Positions 1 to 9,747 of a stretch of DNA of 64,000 nt are shown piece by piece. The translations under genes were made by a program, and so were the position numbers. The DNA comes from Sphingopyxis sp. (GTDB taxonomy: Bacteria > Pseudomonadota > Alphaproteobacteria > Sphingomonadales > Sphingomonadaceae), in contig JAGHZY010000023.1 of assembly GCA_017745175.1 (NCBI GenBank), forward strand, positions 1-64,000. Reading direction: 5' to 3'. Numbering within the stretch: position 1 is the first letter of the stretch; every line of letters starts with the position of its first letter. The notes under the pieces are model-generated. The model did not search any database and was not told the origin of the DNA. It worked only from the letters and a program-made list of their open reading frames with translations.

Positions 1-422
<422 letters not shown>

Positions 423-438
423 CCCGGGGGTCAGGGCC

Positions 439-939
439 CTAGATCGAATAGAAATCGACCACCGTCGGGATGGTGTCGTTGAGCAGCACAATGTGCTTGC
501 GGGCGATCCGCCATGTGCCAGCTTCGTGGCGCAACATGTGGCGATAGCGGCCGAAGAAATGATGCGTACGGTCGGCGCGCATGTCATGCAGGAACACGGT
601 GAAGGTCGATGCAACCTCGGCGATGCCGTCCGCGCCATCGATCAGCCGGACATTGCCGATGACATGCACGCAGCGCGGGCGCGGATGCGATGCGACCGAC
701 TGGCCCGATCGCGCACGGAACACCCGATCCTCCAGCCCGCCGCGCCCGTCATAATGGATCAGCGACAGTTCGGTGTCCGGATCGGAACAAAGCGTCTCCT
801 CGTCGCGCCACGCGGGCATCCGGAATATCGCGTCTTCGGTATAGAGCGCCAGCCACGCATCCCAGTCGCCCTCGTCGAGCAAAGCCGCCTCGAGGTAAAG
901 AAAGTCCTCTGCTTCGGAACGGGAGAGCGCGGCGGTCAT
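439..939 (-). CDS. Rieske-type aromatic oxygenase, beta (small) subunit
   Basis: The 166-residue product has the NTF2/SnoaL-like fold sequence of ring-hydroxylating dioxygenase beta subunits: SEAEDFLYLEAALLDEGDWDAW near the N-terminus, ALYTEDAIF, HFFGRYRHMLR, and W.IARKHIVLLND close to the end. Beta subunits are structural partners in alpha3beta3 oxygenases and hold no cofactor. The ATG at 939 overlaps the stop of the alpha gene (ATGA), so translation is probably coupled and in fixed ratio. It is the last gene of the minus-strand block. A longer in-frame extension upstream lies wholly inside the alpha gene and was not used. No ferredoxin or reductase gene is adjacent, so electrons must come from elsewhere. 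Confidence 0.88.
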   Translation of the reverse strand: MTAALSRSEAEDFLYLEAALLDEGDWDAWLALYTEDAIFRMPAWRDEETLCSDPDTELSLIHYDGRGGLEDRVFRARSGQSVASHPRPRCVHVIGNVRLIDGADGIAEVASTFTVFLHDMRADRTHHFFGRYRHMLRHEAGTWRIARKHIVLLNDTIPTVVDFYSI

Positions 940-2288
940 GCGCGCTCCGCTCCCACGCCGGCGGCCATGCGCCGCGCCCATTCGCGATAATAATTGTGAT
1001 AGAGCGTCTCGTCGCACAGCTGCGAATCCGCCAGTACGCTGCGCCGCGGCGATGCGCCGATCGCATCCGACAGCCGGTTCCCGCCCGCGCGGCCCGCGGT
1101 CATGCCGCGGGCATAGCCCTGCAGCCAGGGATCGACGCGCCCGGCATGCCCGCGCTGGCAGCTTTCATAGGCGACCGTATCGTCGGGCGTCGCCATGCCC
1201 GACGGATTGAAGAAATCCTCATATTGCCGGATCCGCTGGCGCCGCGCCGCGCCGCTTTCGCCGCTCGGCGCGATGCACCAGGTGCGCATCAACGTGCGGC
1301 CGGGCGCGATCGGCTGGATCATGCGCAACTGGCTCGACGCATTCTCGGCGATCTGCAGGTTGGGAAAGATCGTCAGGTTGCGCATGTTGAAGATCCAGTC
1401 GCGCCCCGCCGCTCCGTGCCGCGCCGCGATGTCCCCGGCGCTTTCGAACAGGGGATGCGATCCCGTCAGCCCGATGCGGCCCCAGTTGAGGACATGGCCA
1501 TGCTCGAAGCTGTAGCTGCCGCCCTGCACGCCTTCGGCATCCTCGCTCCACGCCTGCGATTGGTCCCAGATCGACCGCACCGCGGCGGCACTGTCGCCCT
1601 TCTGCCGCCGCTCCATGATCTGGATGTAGGAGGGGTGCGCCGAGGTGAAATGATAGGCGTCGGAGCAATTTTCGAGCTGCAGCTTCCAGTTCGCGTCATA
1701 GGTGAAAGTCACCGCGCCCGGGACAAGCTCGACCCCCGCCGGAGGCTGGCCAACGACAAAATCGAGGAAGCGCGCGGCGCCGCCCAGATGCGCGGCGAGC
1801 GTCGGCACGTCGGCGGCGAGGCTGCCGAACAGGAAGCCACGATATTCCCCGAAATGCGGCAGCCGCGCCAGCCCGTGATCGCTCTGCTCGAACGCCGCGG
1901 CGTAACAGCCCGCGCGCTGCCACTTGATCCCGCGGTTCCGGCCCGCGCTGTCGAAGCTCCAGCTATGATAGGGACAGACATGGATGCGCGCATTGCCCGC
2001 GCGCGTCTGCGCGACCTGCGCGCCCTTGTGCGGGCAGGAGTTGACGAAGGCGCCGAGCTGCCCTTCGCCGTCGCGCATGATCAGGATCGGGACGCGCCCC
2101 GCCTGCGTCGTGAAGAAATCATGCGGCGCGCGTGCCTGCGACGCGAGCCCCAGGAACACCCAGCCGCCCTCGAAGATATGGCGCATCTCGAGGTCGAAGA
2201 TGCCGGGATCGCTAAAGATTGCGCGATCGACGCGGAATATGCCTTCGTCCGGCCGATCGTCGATCAAACCGGCCGGGTCGATCGTCAT
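936..2288 (-). CDS. Rieske-type aromatic oxygenase, alpha (large, catalytic) subunit
   Basis: This 450-residue protein has a complete Rieske [2Fe-2S] site (C85-x-H87 and C105-x2-H108) and the mononuclear iron site N207-x2-D210-x2-H213-x4-H218, the classical ring-hydroxylating oxygenase arrangement. Such enzymes add O2 to aromatic rings or remove O-methyl groups, using NAD(P)H through separate electron carriers. The length is normal for the family. The ATG at 2288 overlaps the stop of the MFS gene, and the stop overlaps the beta start, so it is translationally coupled on both sides. An in-frame extension to about 2627 lies inside the MFS gene and is a shadow. The substrate cannot be read from the sequence; a lignin-derived or substituted aromatic is inferred from neighbours. 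Confidence 0.93.
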   Translation of the reverse strand: MTIDPAGLIDDRPDEGIFRVDRAIFSDPGIFDLEMRHIFEGGWVFLGLASQARAPHDFFTTQAGRVPILIMRDGEGQLGAFVNSCPHKGAQVAQTRAGNARIHVCPYHSWSFDSAGRNRGIKWQRAGCYAAAFEQSDHGLARLPHFGEYRGFLFGSLAADVPTLAAHLGGAARFLDFVVGQPPAGVELVPGAVTFTYDANWKLQLENCSDAYHFTSAHPSYIQIMERRQKGDSAAAVRSIWDQSQAWSEDAEGVQGGSYSFEHGHVLNWGRIGLTGSHPLFESAGDIAARHGAAGRDWIFNMRNLTIFPNLQIAENASSQLRMIQPIAPGRTLMRTWCIAPSGESGAARRQRIRQYEDFFNPSGMATPDDTVAYESCQRGHAGRVDPWLQGYARGMTAGRAGGNRLSDAIGASPRRSVLADSQLCDETLYHNYYREWARRMAAGVGAERA

Positions 2289-3592
2289 GCCGCGACCCCG
2301 GCTCCCGCCGCATCCTCCCCGGCGCCCATCATCGCGGCATAAAGCGACGCGGCGCGCCAGAAGCACAGCGCGGCCAGCACCGGGGTTACGGCGAGGAGCA
2401 GCATCGAATAGCGGATCGCACCGTCGCCCAGCCTGTCGGCGAGCAGATCGTTGAGCAGACCGACCGCGCTCGGCCCGATCGCATTGCCGATCAGGCTCGC
2501 GCCGAGCAGGATCACCGCGATCCCCAGCGCCCGGCGGCGCTCGCCCACGACATTCACCACCGCCGCGAAGATCGGCGCCTGGTGGATGAGGGTGAAGAAG
2601 CTCGCGAGCGCAAAGCCGCCAACCCACGCCGCGTGCGAGCTGCCGAGCAGGAACAGCGCCTCCGCCGGCCCCGCCAGCAGGCAGGCGATCGCCGGAATGC
2701 CGACCCGCCAGAACACTCGCCGCTTCGGCAGCCGGTCGATCAGCACTCCGCCCAGCAGGATGCCGACCAGCCCGATGATGCCGCGCGTCGGACCGATGAT
2801 ATTGGCGACTTCGGATATGTTAAGGCCGTGGATGCGCACGAAGAAGGTCGGCGTCCATGCCCCTGCAGCCCAGATATTCGCGCCCATCAGCGTGACCCCG
2901 GCAAAGATCCACGCGAAACAGCGGTTCGCGAACAGCGCGGCCAGGTCGGTCAGCAGCGACCGCGCGATCGGCAGCCGCTGCGGCGGCGGCGACGTCCGCG
3001 CCGGCTCGCGCAGGGTCAGCAGCATCACCAGCGCGAGCAGGCAACCGGGCAGCCCCATCGCAACGAACATCGCGCGCCAGCCGTGCGTTTGCGCGATCCA
3101 GCCCGCGACCGGGAAGAACAGGATATAGGATAGCGGCGCTGCGGTGCCGAAGATCGCCAGCGCCAACGGCCGCCGATCGGGCGGGAAGCGGTCGGCGATG
3201 ATCGAGTTCGATGGCGCCATGCCGCACGCCTCGCCCGCCCCCATGAGCAGGCGCACCACCGCGAGTTGCCAGATGTTGCCGATGAAGCCGGTGCAGGCGG
3301 TCATCAGACTCCAGAAGGTCAGCCCCGCGGCGATGATGTTGCGCCGGTTGGCGCGATCGGCAAGCCACGCGATCGGCACGCCGAGCAGCGAATAGAAGAG
3401 GATGAACGCCAGCCCCGATACCAGCCCGAGCACCGTATCCGACGACCCCAGTTCGGCCTTGATCGCGGGCAATGCGAGCCCGAGCAGCGACCGGTCGAGA
3501 TAGTTGAACACCGAAACCAGGGTCAGGACGAACAGCGTCCATGTCGCCGACCACGGCCAGGGTGCGCGGACTTCGTTCGGCGCCCCGATCAC
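2285..3592 (-). CDS. MFS transporter (aromatic-acid/metabolite:H+ symporter type)
   Basis: A 435-residue membrane protein with about twelve hydrophobic segments, beginning FVLTLVSVFNYLDRSLLGLALP, with the NYLDR signature frequent in MFS carriers of organic acids and aromatics. The loop after helix 2, LADRANRRN, matches the conserved MFS loop. I chose the GTG at 3592 because it overlaps the stop of the ThDP-enzyme gene (GTGA), matching the 4-base overlaps elsewhere in this operon; the longer frame upstream lies within that gene. It probably imports the substrate handled by the Rieske and ThDP enzymes. Direction and substrate are inferred from context only. Confidence 0.88.
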   Translation of the reverse strand: MIGAPNEVRAPWPWSATWTLFVLTLVSVFNYLDRSLLGLALPAIKAELGSSDTVLGLVSGLAFILFYSLLGVPIAWLADRANRRNIIAAGLTFWSLMTACTGFIGNIWQLAVVRLLMGAGEACGMAPSNSIIADRFPPDRRPLALAIFGTAAPLSYILFFPVAGWIAQTHGWRAMFVAMGLPGCLLALVMLLTLREPARTSPPPQRLPIARSLLTDLAALFANRCFAWIFAGVTLMGANIWAAGAWTPTFFVRIHGLNISEVANIIGPTRGIIGLVGILLGGVLIDRLPKRRVFWRVGIPAIACLLAGPAEALFLLGSSHAAWVGGFALASFFTLIHQAPIFAAVVNVVGERRRALGIAVILLGASLIGNAIGPSAVGLLNDLLADRLGDGAIRYSMLLLAVTPVLAALCFWRAASLYAAMMGAGEDAAGAGVAA

Positions 3593-5217
3593 AGCCGCGA
3601 CGCCCGCGTTTCCTGCGTGGTGATGAATTCGAGCAGCGCAGGCTGCCCCGCTTCGGTCGCGGCGATGCCACGCAGGATGGCGGGAACGATCTCGTCCGGA
3701 TCGGTGATCCGCTCGCCATAACCGCCCAGCGCGCGCGCGAACGCGGCATAGTCGCCCGAAATATCGGTCGCGCGGAACTTTTCGGTCGCGACGGGCATGA
3801 TCGGCAATTCGATGGCCATCGCCGAATTGTTGAGCAGGATCGACAGGATTGGCAATCGTTCGCGCACCGCGGTCTCGAAATCCATGCCCGTAAAGCCGAT
3901 CGCGGCGTCGCCCCACACGTTGATGCACAATTTGTCGGGGCACGCGATCTTGGCCCCCATCGCCAGCCCCAGCCCATAGCCGAGCTGGGTGGTCTTGCCC
4001 CAGCCGATATAGCTGAGCGGCGTGACCGACTTCCAATAGGGGGTCAGCTGGTCGCGCGGCGACCCCGCGTCATGCGTGATGATCGTGTTCGCGACATCGA
4101 CTGTGCGCTGCAGGTCCCACAGCACGCGATAGGGGCTGAGCGGCGCGTCCGCGCTTTCGAGCAGCGGGCGCCATTCGGCAAGCCATGTCGCCTCGACCTC
4201 GGCGATCTCGCGCGCCACCGGGCCGGAATCGCGCGGCGCGTCCAGCCGGTCGCGGCACGCCGCGATCAGCATCGCCAGCGTCAGCTTCGCATCACCGACC
4301 AGCGCGTCGATGCACGGCACGCCCTTGTTGAGATCGGCGGGGTCGAGTGTCGCGTGCACGATCGCCGCGCCTTCGGGCATCGCGACACCGAAGGCGGTCT
4401 GTGAAAAACTGCACCCGATGCCGAAAATCAGGTCGGCGCGGTCGAGGAAATGGCGGAGCTGTCCGGGGATGGCTGCGCCGCCCGAACCGAGCGCAAGCGG
4501 ATGCGTCTCGTCGAACGCGCTCTTGCCTTCGAGCGTGGTCGAAACCGGCGCCGCCAGAAGCTCTGCCAGGGTACGGAGTTCATCATAGGCCTCGGCCCAA
4601 TGCACCCCCTGCCCGGCGTGGATCACAAGCCGCTTCGCCGCGACCAGCATATCCGCGACCCGCGCCACCGCCTCGGGGTCGGGTGCCGAGCGCGTCGAGA
4701 TGACCGGCGCATAATCCAGCGGTTCGGGAACCTCGTCCTCCAGCATGTCCCACGGCATCTCGACGAGCGCGGGGCGCAGCCGCCCGTTGCGCAGCGCGGT
4801 GAACGCCCGGCGCAGGATCGCCGGCGTATCCTCCGCGCGCAGGATCGGCTCGGCGGTCTTGGTGATGTCGCGCATCGAGATGCAGGCGTTGTAATTGTCG
4901 GGCACATGCGCCAGCCGCCGGGCATATCCCTGCGGCAGCACCAGCACCGGAACGCTTTCCGAATAGGCCTGCGCGACGCCGCCATAGGCGTTTTCGGTGC
5001 CGGGTCCGTGCTGCATCGCGAACACCCCCATCCTTTTGCCGCGCGTCAGCCGCGACAGCGCGTCGGCCATGTGCAGCCCGGTGCGTTCCTGACGGACGAT
5101 CACCGTGCGGATTCCCCGCGCCGCGGCCTGTTCGAGCACCGCGTTGCGCGGATATCCGAAGATCACGTCGATGCCTTCGCGCGCCAGGATTTCGGCAATC
5201 GCCGTGCCGACCTTCAT
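3589..5217 (-). CDS. Thiamine-diphosphate-dependent enzyme (acetolactate synthase/benzoylformate decarboxylase-like)
   Basis: The 542 residues show the three-domain ThDP enzyme layout: an N-terminal pyrimidine-binding domain with the catalytic glutamate in RQERTGLHMADALSR (E44), a central domain, and a C-terminal pyrophosphate domain with the GDA...NN metal motif (NVWGDAAIGF ... LLNNSAMA). Family members decarboxylate 2-keto acids or make and break C-C bonds next to a carbonyl. It is unlikely to be the housekeeping acetolactate synthase: it has no small subunit nearby and sits in an operon with oxygenases and an MFS carrier. A role in cleaving or decarboxylating an aryl-keto intermediate is inference. 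ATG at 5217 overlaps the TauD stop; its own stop overlaps the MFS start. Confidence 0.85.
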   Translation of the reverse strand: MKVGTAIAEILAREGIDVIFGYPRNAVLEQAAARGIRTVIVRQERTGLHMADALSRLTRGKRMGVFAMQHGPGTENAYGGVAQAYSESVPVLVLPQGYARRLAHVPDNYNACISMRDITKTAEPILRAEDTPAILRRAFTALRNGRLRPALVEMPWDMLEDEVPEPLDYAPVISTRSAPDPEAVARVADMLVAAKRLVIHAGQGVHWAEAYDELRTLAELLAAPVSTTLEGKSAFDETHPLALGSGGAAIPGQLRHFLDRADLIFGIGCSFSQTAFGVAMPEGAAIVHATLDPADLNKGVPCIDALVGDAKLTLAMLIAACRDRLDAPRDSGPVAREIAEVEATWLAEWRPLLESADAPLSPYRVLWDLQRTVDVANTIITHDAGSPRDQLTPYWKSVTPLSYIGWGKTTQLGYGLGLAMGAKIACPDKLCINVWGDAAIGFTGMDFETAVRERLPILSILLNNSAMAIELPIMPVATEKFRATDISGDYAAFARALGGYGERITDPDEIVPAILRGIAATEAGQPALLEFITTQETRASRL

Positions 5218-6167
5218 GCGCCCGTCGCGGCCCCCGGACCGAGCGGACGTTCGCCGATGACGGTGGTGCGGATCAGGTGACGACGTTCATATTTGAAGTC
5301 GTGGACGCCGCGGTGAAGCGTGAAGCGATTGTCCCACACGATCAGCGTGTCCTTCTGCCATCGGATGCGGCAATGATAGTGAAGGTGCTGGGCAAGGCTT
5401 TGCAGATAGGCGAGCAGCGCGCGGCTTTCCTCTTCGCTCCAGCCGACGAAGCGCTTGAAATAGGCGGAAGTCGCGAACAGCGCCTTGCGCCCGGTCACGG
5501 GGTGGACGCGCACCGCCGGATGGATGCTTTCCAGCTGATCCTCGGTAAAGCCGTGCGTCTCGCGCAGGCGAAGCCGCTTTTCGGGTGCGAGCTTCTCGTT
5601 CTTCGACCAGATATCCTTGCCCGAATAGACGACCTGCAGCCCGTCGAGCAGCGTTTTGAGCCCGTCCGACATATGCTCATAAACGAGATAGGCGTTGGAA
5701 AAGGCCGTGTCGCCGCCCCATAGCGGCACTTCCAGCGCGCGCATCACGATGCATTTGGGCGGCTGGAGCAGGAACGGGCTGTCGGTGTGGAAATGCTCGA
5801 ACGACGGCACGACATTTTCGGGCTCATGCGCCTCGCGGCGCACCTCCTGCATGTCGTGATGCCCGTCATAGGTTGGCGCTTGCGGCAGTTCGGTGATCTC
5901 GCCGAAGTGGCGCGAAAAGGCCTTGTGCTGTTCGGGCGTCAGATCCTGATCGCGAAACACGATCACCAGAAAGTGCTCGAACGCCTTCATGATTTCGCCG
6001 AGCACCATCGCGTCGAGCGGCTCGCGCAGATCGACGCCACTGATCTCGCACCCGCAGGCGCCCGATATGGGATGCACGCCGATCCGCTTGAACTCGGGCA
6101 TCGGCAGGCCGGCGACGATCGGTTCGCCCGCCGCCTGACCGGCAACCCTGCTTGAACGACTGGCCAT
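5214..6167 (-). CDS. TauD/TfdA-family Fe(II)/2-oxoglutarate-dependent dioxygenase
   Basis: The 317-residue protein carries the iron-binding facial triad H127-x-D129 (in HFHTDSPF) and H285 (in WDNRFTLHRG), plus the C-terminal arginine region RRHLIRTTV that binds 2-oxoglutarate in TauD and TfdA. These cytoplasmic enzymes hydroxylate a substrate while turning 2-oxoglutarate into succinate; TfdA-type members cleave aryl ethers and TauD members C-S bonds. I chose the ATG at 6167 because GAGGAG lies 7 bases upstream; a TTG at 6182 is also in frame but weaker. It is the first enzyme after the TonB receptor and is coupled by ATGA to the ThDP enzyme. Ether cleavage or side-chain hydroxylation of an aromatic is plausible but not shown. 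Confidence 0.88.
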   Translation of the reverse strand: MASRSSRVAGQAAGEPIVAGLPMPEFKRIGVHPISGACGCEISGVDLREPLDAMVLGEIMKAFEHFLVIVFRDQDLTPEQHKAFSRHFGEITELPQAPTYDGHHDMQEVRREAHEPENVVPSFEHFHTDSPFLLQPPKCIVMRALEVPLWGGDTAFSNAYLVYEHMSDGLKTLLDGLQVVYSGKDIWSKNEKLAPEKRLRLRETHGFTEDQLESIHPAVRVHPVTGRKALFATSAYFKRFVGWSEEESRALLAYLQSLAQHLHYHCRIRWQKDTLIVWDNRFTLHRGVHDFKYERRHLIRTTVIGERPLGPGAATGA

Positions 6168-6245
6168 GGCGATGCTCCTCAACTTCCTGCTCGAATTTAT
6201 CCGTCGCGGGAGGGGCGAGACCGACCCGCTCCCGCCCTGCCCCGC

Positions 6246-8708
6246 CTAAAAGCGGCGTTTCACCGTCACGGCAAAGGTGCGCGGCTCGCCCACCGATCCC
6301 TGGATCGAATTGGTCGATCCGCGATTGTCGAAGACATCGCTGTAATAGAGCTTGTCGGTCAGGTTGCGGCCTTCAACCGCGAGCTCCCAATCGTTGTCGG
6401 CGGTACGGAATGTCAGCCGGGCATTGACCAGCGTGCGGCCGGCAACCTCGCCGAAGATATCCTTGCCGCCCGTCACCGCATCGACATTGTTGGCGTTGCG
6501 ATTGAAACTATCCTGATGGGTGACGTCGATCCGCGGCGTCAGCGTCGCACCGCCGCCGAAGGCATGCTCGTATTGCGCGCCGATGCTCCACTGCCACGGC
6601 GCGATATACTGCCCCTTGTCCTCGCGCCCGATGCCCGAGGTCGCCGCCGCGGCGGAGATCGAGGTGTATTTGAAATCGAGATAGGCAAGCGACGCGTCGA
6701 TCGTGAAGCCATCCACCGGGCGCAGGTTCAGCTCCGCCTCGGCACCCCTGACATCGGCCTTGCCGGCGTTGAGCGGCAAGGCGCAGGGCGTAGCCGGAGC
6801 GCCGGGCAACGGACAACTGGAGACCGAGACGAGGATGTCGTCATATTTGTTGATGAAACCGCTGACGTTCAGCCGCACGCGGCGGTCGAACAGGTCGCTC
6901 TTGAACCCGGCTTCGTACGCCACCAGCTTTTCGGGCCCGAACGGCAGCGCCTGGGCGGGGAAGAAGACGCGCGGGTTGACACCGCCGCTCTTGAACCCGG
7001 TCGAGACCTGCGCATAGGTCATCAGCTGATCCGACCACCGATACTGGATCACGCCGCGCCAATCGACGCGATCCCCGGAGAAGGTACCCACCAGCCCGTC
7101 GATCGAGGCGATCGACGGCGGCGTCGCACCGCCCGAGCTCGAACCCGGAATACCCTTGCGACCGTAGATGAAGCTCTTCTTGAGGTCGGTGTAGCGCACA
7201 CCCCCGATCAGATGCAGTCGGTCGACCACTTCCCAGTCGGCGTTGGCGAACACCGCCTTGGTCGTCGCCGGAATCTCGTTGTCCTCGATGAAATTGAGCG
7301 TCGGCAGCGTCACGCGCGAGATATTCTCGCTGCGTTTGTGGAGATAATAGCCGCCGACAGTGAAGTTGAACGTCTCGCCGATCCGGCCGTTCAGCCGCAG
7401 TTCCTGGCTGAACTGGCGGTTGTAGATCCGGTTCGCCTGCAAGGTCGGGGTAAAGGGCGACCCGTCCGCCGAGGCGTAGACGCCGCTGAACTTGCGATAG
7501 GCGGTGATCGAAGTGACGTTGAAATCGGGCGACAGATCGACCGCCAGATTGGCCGAAACACCCCAGGAATCGATCGCCGACTTGATCGGCGCGGCCCACG
7601 GCCCCGACCCGTCGCGCGGCGCCAGCTCGAGATAGTTCTCATAGCTGATATAGGGGCTTTTGCTGAACGGATCCTGCGCGAAATTGCCGTAGGGCGAATA
7701 ACTGACGAACTGCGATCCGGTCGCGGTGCCATAGCGCACACCGTTCAGCGTATAGGCCGCAGCCGACGGCCCGGTCGTCGCCGATCCGGTGTTCGACACG
7801 CCGGGATTGGCATTCTGGCCGACATAGAGCAAGGTGGTCGGGCCGGCCTCGCTGTCGTCCCGGGTGATATCGCCAGACAGGTCGAGCGTGACGCTGTCGC
7901 TGGGCTGATAGCGCAGCGCCAGACGTCCCGCGACATAGCTCTTGCCGCCTTCGGTGCCGAGCTTGCAGCTCTTGCGGTTCGTCACCGACGACGGGATCGC
8001 GGTGCCCGGATGGGTACAGGCATAATCATAGCGCGTGACATAGCCGTCCTTGTGCACGGCGGTCCCCGAAACGCGCGCGAACAACTGATCGGGTATGATC
8101 GTGAAATTCGCGGCGCCGCGAATTTCGACGCGGTTGTAGCTGCCATAGGTCGCCTGAAGATAACCGCCGCCGCTGTCGTCGGGCTTCTTCGAATAGAGCT
8201 TGATCGCGCCGCCGATCGAATTCTGCCCGGCGAGCGTACCCTGCGGCCCCCGCAATATCTCGACGCGGTCGACGTCGATCAGGTCGAGCATCGACCCGTG
8301 CATCGTCGGCAGATAGACATCATCGATATACAGGCCGACGCCCGGCTCCAGCGCGAAGCTGGTGTCGCGCTGGCCGACGCCGCGAATATAGGCGACGACC
8401 GCCGGGCCATAGGTGGCGGGCGCCTGGCGCAGCGTGACGTTCGGCGCCTGGTTGCCGATATCGACGACGCTCGTCTGACCGCGCGCTTCGAGCATGTCCC
8501 CCGTCACCGCGGTGATCGCGAGCGGCGCGTCCTGCAGCCGCTGTTCGCGGAACTGCGCGGTGACGATAATTTCCCCGGCGTCGGCCTGGTCCGTGCTATC
8601 CGCCTGCGCGGCGCTATCCTGTGCAGCCGCGGGCGCGGCGACGGACAGGGCCCCGGCAAGCGCGACGATCGACGCGGTCAGGCTCAAACGATTGAGTCGA
8701 AGTTCCAT
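6246..8708 (-). CDS. TonB-dependent outer-membrane receptor
   Basis: An 820-residue receptor. It has a signal peptide ending AAPAAAQ, a TonB-box-like segment (GEIIVTAQFREQ), a plug domain (QNSIGGAIKLYSKKP region) and a long beta-barrel ending in FAVTVKRRF with the aromatic C-terminal residue needed for outer-membrane assembly. I chose the ATG at 8708, preceded by GGAGGGG; an in-frame extension to 8786 would cross the palindrome at 8767-8780. It leads the minus-strand catabolic block (78 bases before tauD), so it probably imports the substrate of that operon rather than iron. The palindrome 59 bases upstream suggests control by the MarR protein encoded at 12453. Confidence 0.92.
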   Translation of the reverse strand: MELRLNRLSLTASIVALAGALSVAAPAAAQDSAAQADSTDQADAGEIIVTAQFREQRLQDAPLAITAVTGDMLEARGQTSVVDIGNQAPNVTLRQAPATYGPAVVAYIRGVGQRDTSFALEPGVGLYIDDVYLPTMHGSMLDLIDVDRVEILRGPQGTLAGQNSIGGAIKLYSKKPDDSGGGYLQATYGSYNRVEIRGAANFTIIPDQLFARVSGTAVHKDGYVTRYDYACTHPGTAIPSSVTNRKSCKLGTEGGKSYVAGRLALRYQPSDSVTLDLSGDITRDDSEAGPTTLLYVGQNANPGVSNTGSATTGPSAAAYTLNGVRYGTATGSQFVSYSPYGNFAQDPFSKSPYISYENYLELAPRDGSGPWAAPIKSAIDSWGVSANLAVDLSPDFNVTSITAYRKFSGVYASADGSPFTPTLQANRIYNRQFSQELRLNGRIGETFNFTVGGYYLHKRSENISRVTLPTLNFIEDNEIPATTKAVFANADWEVVDRLHLIGGVRYTDLKKSFIYGRKGIPGSSSGGATPPSIASIDGLVGTFSGDRVDWRGVIQYRWSDQLMTYAQVSTGFKSGGVNPRVFFPAQALPFGPEKLVAYEAGFKSDLFDRRVRLNVSGFINKYDDILVSVSSCPLPGAPATPCALPLNAGKADVRGAEAELNLRPVDGFTIDASLAYLDFKYTSISAAAATSGIGREDKGQYIAPWQWSIGAQYEHAFGGGATLTPRIDVTHQDSFNRNANNVDAVTGGKDIFGEVAGRTLVNARLTFRTADNDWELAVEGRNLTDKLYYSDVFDNRGSTNSIQGSVGEPRTFAVTVKRRF

Positions 8709-8766
8709 CTTCCATCCCCTCCATAGGTCTCGCGCCTTCGCGGCGTCTCGATCCAAGAAAGAACAT

Positions 8767-8780
8767 GTTGAACAATCAAC
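8767..8780. promoter_or_regulatory. GTTGA-N4-TCAAC palindrome, candidate MarR operator upstream of TonB receptor
   Basis: A perfect 14-bp inverted repeat, GTTGAACAATCAAC, 59 bases before the receptor ATG. The same half-sites and spacing occur at 12375, 13004 and (degenerate) 17201, all in promoters of this catabolic island. MarR proteins usually bind such short AT-rich palindromes as dimers. Assignment to the nearby MarR gene is inference. Confidence 0.6.
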
Positions 8781-8873
8781 TGTCAAGGCGATTCCAATTT
8801 CCGAAAGATCAATTCCGAAATACGGAAATCCGGCGACGGCTCGGCGATGCCGGACAATCGCGATACGGCGCGA

Positions 8874-9653
8874 TCAACTATGCGAAATCGCGGCCATTTC
8901 GCTCAACGTGGCCGCCGACTGACGCACCGCGGCCGCCAGATCATCCTCGAGATGCAGCTGATACCGCTTCGACGGCATGGTGACGCCAAGACAGCCGACG
9001 ATGTCGCCAAAGGCGCCGAACACCGGCGCCGCAATCCCGGCGATATCGTAGCGCGGGTCGAAATAGCGCGCATAGCCGCTGTCACGGATCTGGTGCAGTT
9101 CTGCCTCCAGCTCCTTGCGCGATGAGCGCGGGCGGCCGCTTAACGGCCCGACCGTCGCCTCGCGCATGATCGCTTCGGTGTCGCCTTGCGGCAGGAAGGC
9201 GAGGATCGCCCGGCCGAGTGATCCCCACGGGAGCTGGATCTCGCCCCCGCGTTCGACCGCAAAGCGAAGCGGATGCGGCGTCATCACAACGTCGGCAATG
9301 ATCGCGGCGCGCATTACCGGACTATAGGTGCAAAGAACCGCCGTCTCCTGCCACGCTGCGACAAGTTCCTCGAGCAGCGGCCGCGCGCAGCGCGTCAGAT
9401 CGAATCCGGCCACGAGCTGCGACGCGAGCCGATGGAGCTCGCGCCCCGGCCGGTAGCTTTGCCCGTGCCCGCGCTCGACAAGACCCGTACGCACCAGCGC
9501 CTGGAGCAGGCGGTGCACCGAGCTTGCCGGCAAACCGGCAGCGGCCGCCAGTTCGCCGAGCGTGAACTGCGGCGGCCCCGCCGCGACGAGCTTGAGCAGA
9601 TAGGCAAGCCTGTCCGCCGCCCCGCGCGGTACGCTGGATTCCATCGGCGTCAT
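8874..9653 (-). CDS. IclR-family transcriptional regulator
   Basis: A 259-residue protein with an N-terminal winged helix-turn-helix (FTLGELAAAAGLPASSVHRLLQALV) and a C-terminal IclR effector domain (FDPRYDIAGIAAPVFGAFGDIVGCLGV), the usual layout and length of the family. IclR regulators commonly control aromatic-acid operons in response to a pathway intermediate. It lies between the TonB receptor operon and the DUF3237/hydrolase operon, all on the same strand. The start is uncertain: ATG at 9653 and ATG at 9644 are both possible and neither has a strong ribosome-binding site. Its target is not evident, because the palindromes nearby fit the MarR regulator better. Confidence 0.88.
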   Translation of the reverse strand: MTPMESSVPRGAADRLAYLLKLVAAGPPQFTLGELAAAAGLPASSVHRLLQALVRTGLVERGHGQSYRPGRELHRLASQLVAGFDLTRCARPLLEELVAAWQETAVLCTYSPVMRAAIIADVVMTPHPLRFAVERGGEIQLPWGSLGRAILAFLPQGDTEAIMREATVGPLSGRPRSSRKELEAELHQIRDSGYARYFDPRYDIAGIAAPVFGAFGDIVGCLGVTMPSKRYQLHLEDDLAAAVRQSAATLSEMAAISHS

Positions 9654-9747
9654 TCGCGGCGTGATACCGCAAGACCGGCGGCGCGCGCCTCCAAAAAATT
9701 TGCGGCGCCGGAGGACGGGTGGGTTCGATGCCCGGCGCGGCGTCTGC

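Noticed and set aside
2289-2627. In-frame N-terminal extension of the Rieske alpha subunit
   Set aside because: It lies inside the MFS gene, is Arg/Gly-rich, and the ATGA overlap at 2285-2288 gives the natural start.
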